64,000 nucleotides of DNA from positions 434,001-498,000 of the forward strand of contig MU839085.1 in assembly GCA_030685235.1 (NCBI GenBank), read 5' to 3'. The notes under the pieces were generated by a model. It was given only the letters and a program-made list of their open reading frames with translations, searched no databases and was not told where the DNA came from. Positions 56,354 to 64,000 of the stretch are shown piece after piece (within the stretch, counting starts at the first letter, position 1; each line of letters opens with the position of its first letter). Source of the DNA: Copromyces sp. CBS 386.78 (taxonomy: Eukaryota; Ascomycota; Sordariomycetes; Sordariales; Sordariaceae). The translations under genes were made by a program, and so were the position numbers.

Positions 56354-58095
56354 TCACGTCGGCAGCGGAACCTCCCCCACAATCTTCCACTCCACATCGC
56401 CCGACCCTGCTGCACCCCCACTCATCCTCGCCTCGACAAGTTTCCCTCCCTTCTGGAAGAAACACCGATTAACCTCCTCCGAGTCCTGCTCAATCGGGAT
56501 CTCAATTCTATTCTGCTGGTCCGCGTTGATACTCGCCATGAGCACACAGCCGATTCCCGTATCTTTATCCAACCCCTTTAACGCTTCAGGCTCGGACGTC
56601 TTCCACGTCACGGACTCGTCGACATCGCCGGAGAAGGAGGTGTAGACCATCTTGACGCTGGAGTCGGAATCGAGGTAGAGGATGTACGTGTTGGGAAAGA
56701 ACGGAGGGAAGTTGGGACGTCTGGTGACCCATGCGGCCAAGGGGGCGCCATTGGGAGGGGTGATATCAGTAGGGAAAACTGCGGGTTGTTAGTACCGTAC
56801 ATGCAGAACAAGGGTGGATGGGTAGAGACATACTAGAGCTGTTGAACCAAGGAGCAACGGCGTCGACGCTATCGTCAGGACCAAGGTCAGGAACACTAGC
56901 TGCCAGACGGCCGTCTGGATCCTGATATATCACGCCGTATCCACCCGATGCCGCATACATCGCCCAGCGCGTGGAGATGGGCACCATGGCCAGGTTTGTA
57001 CCAGGAAGTGCCATTATACCCGTCGGCTTGGCGGACCAGCGGAGCATGATGACGCGCGCCTGGCCCAGCTCGCCGCTCGGGGTTTGGTATACCGCTGCGG
57101 GAAAGTAACTGGCTGTGCTTGAATTGGCAAGGGCATCGAGCGGTCCCATGTTTTCAATAAAGTCATCGTCGTTGCTGATGGTGGGGATGTTGTTCTCGTT
57201 GATGTCCTTGGCTAGTACTGTGGGACCGGGGCCGATGTAGGTGAGGATGACATGCGGCTGGACATTTGTTAGTAAGGTAGGTATTGGGACGAGGTTTTGG
57301 CTGTGGTGGTTCTAAACATACCCTCGCGGTGTTGCCGACACCATTGAGAATGACAGCAGCCGTCAGTTTAGTGCCTCTTTTTAAACCGGTTATGGTGCTG
57401 ACAGGCTTTCCCCATGAAGATCCGTCGTATTTGACGTAGTAGACATTGTTGGTTTTGTCCTGGTAGAAGAGGTATAGCCCGACCTTGTCCTTGTCATTCC
57501 TCCAACTGGCCAGGGTCAACGGTGACCCCGACTTTATGGCTCCAGCAACAGGACCGGTAGATGTTGGGGCTGCCGCCCCTCCTGTCGTTGTCTGTGATGG
57601 ACTCGGTATAGCGCTTGAAGAGCCGCCATCACCATCAAGAACTGGAGCCGTGCTTGCTTTCGAGTCCCGAGCTGCCTTGCTCCCAACCACACCGCCGACC
57701 ACAGCAGCGACTATGATGATAACGGCAAGTACGGTCCCCAAGATGATCCATAATCGCTTTCGGTTCGGCTTGACGGGGGCAGGACCGTCGACGACTTCGG
57801 GTGCTTGGCTGGCATTGTACTGATGGCGTTCATCCCTCCATTTCCACTCATTGACCGCAGCAGTCGCCGGGCTGAGTTCCTTGCCCACTTCCTCCTGTCG
57901 AACCTCGGGCCAGTGTTGTGTGTTGTTGAGGTGTTCATGTGGTACGACCTCGAGACCGTCGGCCCAGTTTGGGTACTGGTCTTGCTCCGGTTGGCCCTGC
58001 GCATGTGTTTGTTGTCCCTGGGAATATGGCTGTTGCCCCTGAGCATACTGATCGGTATGATTCGGGACGTAGTGTGGTGGTATCTGATGGGCCAT
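56354..58095 (-). CDS. Single-pass membrane protein with fucose-lectin-like ectodomain, three exons
   Basis: Exons on the minus strand: 58095-57322, 57257-56834 and 56778-56354, with introns of 64 nt (gtatgt...gtccag) and 55 nt (gtatgt...tactaac...cgcag). The protein has 540 residues. Residues 1-110 are Gln/Gly-rich at first (QGQQ repeats) and cytosolic by charge; 115-139 is one hydrophobic helix (LWIILGTVLAVIIIVAAVV); about 143-186 is a Ser/Thr/Pro/Gly linker; the remainder has repeated beta-blade-like units such as VGLYLFYQDKTNNVYYVKYDGSSWG, AMYAASGGYGVIYQDPDGRL and NTYILYLDSDSSVKMVYTSF (cores YLFYQD, VIYQDPDG, YILYLDSD). This matches fungal proteins annotated as fucose-specific lectin-like beta-propellers on a type II membrane anchor. 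Ligand binding is not shown. It could sit at the cell surface or secretory membranes. Confidence 0.75.
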
Positions 58096-59140
58096 GGTGT
58101 TGGGCCGGCTAACCGCCAGTGTCTATGTCCCGAGCACGGTGAAACCGTCGAGATGGAGAACCGAGAAAAAAGAGAAGCGCGCGCGAAGCAGGTCTTGTGG
58201 GGAGGCGCCATCTTAAGGGTTGCTTGCTGCTGCTGCGCTGTCGGAGACTGGGGGAGATTGAACATAGTGACCTTTGGTCAAGTCTGCGCCAGGCACACCG
58301 GGACTTTCCAATCCAATGGGTGTCATGAGAGGTGCTGGGCAGGGTGGTTAGCTTCATTTTAGCGTCCTTTGGGCAGTAAGCACTTGTCCCCAATTGTCGC
58401 TACTATCACGGATCTTAGTGGTCGTTGACTCGTCGTTGATGTGTGTGCCGCAGGAGTGCAGAGCCAAGGCGCGTCGAGTCGGAAGGTTGTTGGTTCCGTC
58501 GAATCAATTGGAAAGGGAAAAGCATAAAGTCAGGGACATAAAGACAAGCGAATTGAAGGACGAATAAGGTGACACGGTCCCTGGGCAGCCCAGGTGTTAT
58601 TTAGGGCTGTGCAGTGCGGTAAGGCACAGGTGGCGGCCACCTGCATTACAACTGAAGCGCCAGCCAGCCGCGGGTTAACACCGAGAGCAAGCTGGTATCG
58701 AAAACAACAACGATTGAAATTCAGGTTTTTTGAAACCATTTAGAGATCGATAGATTGTGCAACTCCAGTACGGAGTGCCAAAGAGGTTGGGTCAAGGAAC
58801 GGAGAGGGTGGTTGATTGGAGAAGAAAGAAGACTGGCAAGCCTAAAAACCAGAAGAAACGACCTTAAATACCCCGCAGCACAGTGCACCATTGCACCTTC
58901 CGATTGCAAGAGTCTTAATGGTAGTAATGACACACAAAGCCCAGAGCCCGAAAAACAGCACCACGAAGTGACATGGAGCGTGAGTGAAAAACCAAGGAAC
59001 TCCGGGCCCGTCAGCCCTTTCAGGCCTGGGGCTCCATGTTTAGCCGCCGATATGTTCCCTGTAACTCTAGGTACTTAGTGTGGCCTTTTTACACCACCTA
59101 CACCACCTGAATTACCTTAACCAAACGACGACGACGACGA
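58096..59140. other. Intergenic region (divergent side of the lectin-like gene)
   Basis: No supported coding region; frames at 58755-59078 and 58530-58933 overlap and are unassignable. This stretch contains the promoter and leader of the lectin-like gene and the 3' side of the Myb-domain gene. Confidence 0.35.
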
Positions 59141-59175
59141 CTACGACGACGGAGGATACCCCCCACCATCATACC

Positions 59176-59207
<32 letters not shown>

Positions 59208-61042
59208 AAACTTCCTGCTGTCACCACCGTCCCCGTCCCCGTCCCCGTCCCCGCCTTCGGTCCAGTTCGTGAACTATTTGTACCTGCGCCTTGATCCTGA
59301 TTCGCCGCCATGTGCTGCTGTGGCCACTGCTGCTCATTCCCTTGGCCACGATAGCCCATCATCTGTCCATGTCCAGTGGAATTCGGCAGGGGAATGTTTG
59401 ATGATACATGTACCAAAGTGGTCGGTGACACTGACGTGGAAATACATGTAGATGACCTTTTCATTGACTGGCCCGTCTGTTGTCTCCTCGCCGTCGACGT
59501 TGACCGTCCGTTCAAATACCCCGCAAATGCCACCCTCGGCTGCTGCTGCTGCTGCTGTTGTTGTTGTTGTTGTTGCATCAGAGAAACCGGCGTCGGTGGT
59601 GGTGGTGGTGGAATGCTACTACTCATACCAGGCGCTGAAGATGTAAAGAGGTGACCACTACCAGTGGTAGAGCAAGTTATGGGAACTAATGTCGTAAGTG
59701 GTGGTGCAGTGACACTCTGCGGCGGTAGCATTCCGGTCGGCGACTGCCCCGTTCCCGTTCCTGTCCCCGTCCCCGAAGAAACCATCTGAACGGGACTATG
59801 CGTGTAATTCTTCCCTTGTTCACCACGAACATCGCCCTGTCCCTGACTTGGTCCCTGACTTGGTCCCTGACCCAACCCTTGTCCCTGTACCTGTCCCAGC
59901 ATCATCACCCCCGGCATCACCCCCGGCATCACCCCCGGCACCGCCACCGACACCAGCCCAACACCACCGCCTGCTCCCGATCCTGACCCAACCGCCGGAA
60001 AACCCTCCTGCCTCCTCCCCTCCCTCCTAGTCCTCCGTCCCCCCTGTCTACCTCTACTCCCAACCCTCAACCTGCCCACCCCCATCCCCAAACACTTTTC
60101 TTCCACCTCCCCAATATCCATCCCCATCCGTTCCGCCAGTCCTCTCCACAACTCCTCTCTCATGGCCACATACTCGCCCGCTATCCTCGCCAACCGATCC
60201 TCATCGACTTCCTCTTCTGCTTGCCGTTTTTCGATCAGCCGCTCGTGGCGCTTGCGGCAGGCGTTTGCGCTTTTGGTTGGGAAATGAAGCCGTTGGAGTT
60301 CGGACCAGGGGAGGTGTTGGGAAGAGCGGGACGTGAGGAGGAGGGAGTCTTCTTGGGGAGTCCAGGGGGTTGTGGGGTTGTTGTGGCCTGGCGAGGTTGC
60401 ACGCGGGGGGTGGGAAGGGGGATTTGGAGGTTGGTGATGGTGCGATTGCGATTGAGGAGCAAAATAGGTTGTTGGTCGGGCATGGACGGCGTTTTGGTTG
60501 GCGATGGTGGGGCTTTGGTGTTGAGCATGATGATGATGCTGTAACGATTGGTGCTGCAGCGGCTGTTGCAGCGGTTGATCTTGATGGTGCTGAGGCGCTG
60601 AAGAAGGGCTGCTATTCTGCTGCTGATTCGGTCCCTGCAACGAGTCAAAAGACTGTCCATAAGTCCAAGACGACGACGACGACGATTGTTGTTGACCAAA
60701 ATTCTGAGCTATGGTTCGTGGAGTTGATGTAGGATAATCGGGCTCATATTGAGGGGTCATTATTCCCGGAGCTCCGGGCCTAGACCCGGCGCCGATCCCG
60801 ATGTGCGGGCCGTATCCGAAATTCGGTGGGGCCGCTGATTGCTGTTGCGCCGGTGGAACCCCGAATGTCACCCCCGCGGGGTGATACATCCTCCCCGTAC
60901 TCCCACGCCCACTCGAGGAGGTATCACCGTGACCTCCACCATGGTTGTTACCGCCACCGCCGCTCCTGTTAGCACTACTGCTCGGATATGGTTCCGACCT
61001 CGCCACGGCTTGGTATCGAGGGTGTGATGGTGGCTTTGGCAT
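59141..61042 (-). CDS. Myb-domain protein with Gln, Gly and His-Gly tracts
   Basis: The frame ends with TAG at 59141. I choose ATG 61040-61042 (MPKPPSHPRYQAVARS), 633 residues, because the further 60 codons upstream are His/Thr-rich and unlike the family. A Myb/SANT helix-turn-helix at about 225-268 (PWTPQEDSLLLTSR....W.EL....FP.KSANACRKRHERL) marks a DNA-binding regulator of the fungal single-Myb type. A charged helix follows (EEEVDEDRLARIAGEYVAM and on). The N-terminal part and the C-terminal third are low complexity: Gly/Ser-rich, a run of 11 Gln at about 489-500, GT and GV-MP repeats, and a closing (HG)n tract from a ccatgc hexanucleotide array. Repeat length is probably polymorphic. Nuclear role inferred from the domain. 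Confidence 0.75.
59173..59208. repeat. Hexanucleotide array (ccatgc)n
   Basis: Five to six tandem copies of cccatg encode the His-Gly tail of the Myb-domain protein on the minus strand. Confidence 0.85.
59540..59577. repeat. (gctgct)/(gttgtt) triplet array encoding poly-Gln
   Basis: Mixed CAG/CAA codons on the minus strand give 11 consecutive Gln. Confidence 0.85.
59908..59947. repeat. 13- to 14-bp tandem (catcacccccgg)
   Basis: Three to four copies encode PGVM repeats in the Myb-domain protein (minus strand). Confidence 0.7.
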
Positions 61043-62339
61043 GGCAGTTGTCCTTGTGCTGTATGCTGAATCTGGACCGCTGGTGCTGATGCTTCCTGTA
61101 GTGTAGTGCAGTGTGATGACATGGGCAGTGCCAGAAGGGTGGTGGTTCCAGGTCCAGGTGGTGCAAGCACAAAGCACAAAAGGGGTGTGACTGTGATGGT
61201 GATGAGTTCCAAGCTGTCTCAATATTCCGATTCGCCAGTCAGATAATAAACGTTTGTCTGGGATGGAAGCATCCCTGCTGAGTCTTTGAGAGGTTTGAGT
61301 TTGCTTGTGTCCTTCAAAGGGTCCCCCTGTCTATGCGACCAACTTGGCGACCGGAGGATCAAACACTCGTACGGGGTAACGGCGGCCAGGGCTGTGACCC
61401 TTTGGTTTGAGGATACAGGTATAGAAGACGATATAGCTGAGGTCAAAAGTTGAAACCTCGTAGATCCGGGGAGGAAGAGGACAGGAAAACACTTTCATCA
61501 GGTAAAAGAAGAGAGCGTCAGCACATCTCAAGGACAGACACATGGTGACAACAACACTATCCCGACTCCATAGTCCAATATCCACCGGCGGCAACGAAAC
61601 GCCCCCAAAACACATCAAGGGAAATTGAAAGTGTTTCAGAAAATAAGCCGCAACCCAACATCTACAGGTCCGTCCCGGGATTCTATCCCAAACTCGATCG
61701 AGGTCTTCCATGTAGACTGCAATGTGGACGCAGATGCACCTCCCACGCACATGCGAGCAACCCTAGCGGACTCAGTTCGGGTGGGTACACCGCATACAGG
61801 TGGCATACGGGGTTCCATTTGTTGTACACGTTCCCAATTTGAAAAGATATCAGCCTGTGATGTTGATGGAAAGTGTTTCGCTTCGTAGCAACGACAGCGA
61901 CCCTGCAACTGGAGCTACTGCATTGTGAGATTGGAGACATGCACCGGACCGTGGCAGCATGACAGTTGGCGTCTCAAGGGTAATTTTACTCTGCACCAGT
62001 TGAGGACGCGATGGTACCCTGATTTGCATGTATTGCTGTTAGTAAACAGGTGGATTGTGCGGCCATTCACTAACAGCCAGACATCAACGCACTATCGACA
62101 ACTTGACGACACTCGAATTTGAAGGCTTCGGGATGCCAACTCGGTCGGACAAAAAACTCGTAATCAAGCATGTCGCTGAAGAGGACGAATTGACTGGCAA
62201 AAGCAGAGACAAATCGATAACAATGGGAACAATAATCCATTCGGCCATGCACACCGCTAACGGCGCCGTTCTGTTAGGCAATGAATGACCCAGCAAAGCA
62301 GTCCGATAAGTCGGCTCACGGACAGCTGAACTCGGCACT
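61043..62339. other. Intergenic region between the Myb and HET genes
   Basis: Leader and promoter side of the Myb-domain gene (61043-61250). Mirror-image frames at 61625-61908 on both strands and a 77-codon frame at 62055-62288 show no family. Confidence 0.35.
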
Positions 62340-64000
62340 CTACACCAAGTCCACGGCCATGTCCTTGACACCATCGAACTGCTTTCCATCCTGCACCGCA
62401 AACCACCCAACGCGGTGAAACTTGCCCTTCCCATCGCGGGTAAGCAACAGACCCTCATGCGCGACCACCAGCAGGCACCAAATGTTTGCCGGTCTTGGGT
62501 CGCTGGGAAAGTCAAAGTAGCCAAGCGCGATATAGTTGGGTTTCGGTGTTCCACTTGGTGCCGGCGCAGGTTCCGCGCTTGGTGCAGACTTGATCGATTC
62601 CATCATGATGCCCTCTGGTGTCAACGGCGTTCTCTTCTTCAGGACATTTGTGCAGCGAACTTGGACGACTTTGCCAAGCATTTGAAGCTCCAGCGCCGGC
62701 ATGTACAGCACATCCGGATTTCCTACTCCTTTTGCTGTCGTCCACAACCCCTTTTGATCTCGCGGTTGGATGTGAACATTCTTCACGTCGATCCATTTAG
62801 ACTCAATGCGAGGGTTGGTATCCCAGAATACCTCCCCGGTAACATGTGCCCAGCTCCATGATGGTGCTCGAATGACTGGCTTGCCTGGAGTCTCGCCATC
62901 ACGTTTGGTCCACGGGGACGCAAGCGGCTTCTCGATAGGTAGAAAGTGTTTGCGACTGGTATATGACCAGCGGCTTTTCCACAACAAGCCCCTTGGCATA
63001 TCGCATTCCCATATCCCAGCCAGGTATCTTGTCTTCAGAACGCCGTGCGCGATCATGGCAACAGAAACGATGCAAGGAAAGATGTCGTGCGGCTCTGTCA
63101 AGGCGCGTGGAGTAAACGAGTTGAGCATCTGATACCATCTCCTCAGTACTTCGGGCTTGGTCCCGGGATTCAGGGAGGTGAGGGATTGTTCCCGCTTGCT
63201 GGTGTCGACATCTACACACCCATCTTCGTACCGCGTGTGTGAGCGGCATTGGTACGCCACCTGATCTTCCCCGAAAATGAGGGAGCGGTTGGAAAGAAGG
63301 GCTTCTTGGAAGCACCAGCCTCTGGTATCTACGGGCCCAACGGATTTTCCGCGCTGGATTGTCAGGTAGACGGATCCGAGATCTGGGCCATCGCCGGTGT
63401 GCGGATTGGGGCCAGCTTTCATGGGGACCGGCTTCGGGAGTTTTTTGGTGGTCAGGTAGTCGTTTGCTACAAAACCCAGACCACTATCGGCAGACCGGCC
63501 GGCGATGATGGTCAGTTCGGCGTTGCCGTAGACCGACGCCATGCGCTTGGACTCGGATTCCCAGTCTTCCTTGTTCTTTTGGATGATGCAGAGGGCGTCG
63601 ATCCAGAGGTAGCGAATCCCAAGGAGGCGAGTGAGGTCAATAGCTTCGGTATGGGTTTTGCTGAGCTCAGATTCGGGAAGGATCTTGGTAAAGTCGGCCA
63701 AGTTCTTGTCGTAGAGCATCGCTTGAGTACCTTTTCCCCAGCAATAGGACAGAGCCGTGTATGGCTGCGGCTGCTTCAGGTCCTTGGTCAAGACGATGCG
63801 AGTGATTCTCTTTGCCGCTGGCAATGCTTGATCTCCAACGTCGATAACCCTCGTAGGCATCTGTCTCGGGCCAGGCGGCGAAGCCTGATTGCAAACTCCA
63901 TGTGTCTTGCGACAAGCCTTCAATGTCCCTTTCGCAAACGTGGCGTAATATTCAGGGTTGCGAGCACTGGTGGTGTACCTTCCCGCGAACAAGGCGCCTG
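62340..64000 (-). CDS. HET-domain (heterokaryon incompatibility) protein, 5' end outside the window
   Basis: An intron-free minus-strand frame is open from the window edge to TAG 62342-62340, about 552 residues, and lacks a start codon here. All three HET signature blocks are present: YTALSYCWG (about residue 80), LWIDALCIIQ (about 131) followed by W..E..RM...Y..A.LTI.A, and TRGWCFQEALLSNR (about 225). HET domains are related to TIR-type folds and trigger programmed cell death when incompatible individuals fuse. The C-terminal half has W-rich segments (APSWSWAHVTGEVFW) usual for the family and no WD40, NACHT or ankyrin partner domain, so it is a simple HET protein. No regulatory partner is visible in the window. 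Confidence 0.92.
   Translation of the reverse strand, partial: GALFAGRYTTSARNPEYYATFAKGTLKACRKTHGVCNQASPPGPRQMPTRVIDVGDQALPAAKRITRIVLTKDLKQPQPYTALSYCWGKGTQAMLYDKNLADFTKILPESELSKTHTEAIDLTRLLGIRYLWIDALCIIQKNKEDWESESKRMASVYGNAELTIIAGRSADSGLGFVANDYLTTKKLPKPVPMKAGPNPHTGDGPDLGSVYLTIQRGKSVGPVDTRGWCFQEALLSNRSLIFGEDQVAYQCRSHTRYEDGCVDVDTSKREQSLTSLNPGTKPEVLRRWYQMLNSFTPRALTEPHDIFPCIVSVAMIAHGVLKTRYLAGIWECDMPRGLLWKSRWSYTSRKHFLPIEKPLASPWTKRDGETPGKPVIRAPSWSWAHVTGEVFWDTNPRIESKWIDVKNVHIQPRDQKGLWTTAKGVGNPDVLYMPALELQMLGKVVQVRCTNVLKKRTPLTPEGIMMESIKSAPSAEPAPAPSGTPKPNYIALGYFDFPSDPRPANIWCLLVVAHEGLLLTRDGKGKFHRVGWFAVQDGKQFDGVKDMAVDLV

Noticed and set aside
59376..59654. Plus-strand frame with a long Cys run
   Set aside because: Antisense shadow of the poly-Gln tract of the Myb-domain gene.
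1..64000. CRISPR arrays, operons, bacterial promoters
   Set aside because: Spliceosomal introns and fungal families throughout; no spaced short repeats of CRISPR type were seen.

Overview
The window is nuclear DNA of a filamentous ascomycete (Pezizomycotina, probably a Sordariomycete-like genome). The evidence is short spliceosomal introns of about 55-85 nt with GTAAGT/GTATGT donors and CTAAC-type branch sites, fungal families (HET domain, LaeA-like methyltransferase N-terminus, velvet-like domain, Myb regulator, DUF7580-type protein, lectin-like membrane protein), and two very AT-rich blocks whose repeat copies differ almost only by C-to-T and G-to-A, mainly at CpA/TpG. That is the signature of repeat-induced point mutation (RIP).

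Layout. 1-2.3 kb: a decayed LINE ORF1 (zinc-knuckle gag) and, on the opposite strand, the 5' exons of a broken LaeA-like methyltransferase. 3.3-4.9 kb: a DUF7580/HeLo-associated type protein. 7.2-15.2 kb: a cluster of low-complexity, basic, Ser/Pro-rich proteins. Two of them (9311-11647 and 13235-15211) share a basic-Trp motif and a C-terminal YCAC..C.W motif, and a third locus looks like a fragment. A 560-bp inverted-repeat element carrying a tRNA-like Pol III unit (8362-8921) sits among them. 15.2-19.6 kb: sparse, with a hAT-like 458-bp element that has a perfect 8-bp target duplication.

19.6-28.0 kb: a RIP-mutated Ty1/Copia element (minus strand, net about 5.7 kb) that carries two nested insertions. 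One is a 2.1-kb LTR element with a perfect 5-bp target duplication. The other is a 571-bp TRIM-like element with Pol III A/B-box sequences, hardly mutated. 29.05-29.77 kb: another hAT-like inverted-repeat element containing telomere-type TTAGGG repeats. 30.9-31.5 kb: an isolated, intact two-exon gene for a small velvet-like protein. 32.87-50.53 kb: one pogo/Fot1-type DNA transposon (perfect 50-bp inverted repeats, TA duplication, net about 2.9 kb) split by a 14.7-kb Ty3/Gypsy element with 564-bp LTRs.

52.5-64 kb: ordinary gene space. It holds a multi-pass membrane protein, a frameshifted pseudogene, a single-pass membrane protein with a fucose-lectin-like ectodomain, a Gln/Gly/His-rich Myb-domain protein and a HET-domain gene cut by the window edge. 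The genes do not form one pathway. The HET and DUF7580-type genes belong to families tied to non-self recognition, and the TE blocks show repeated waves of insertion and RIP.
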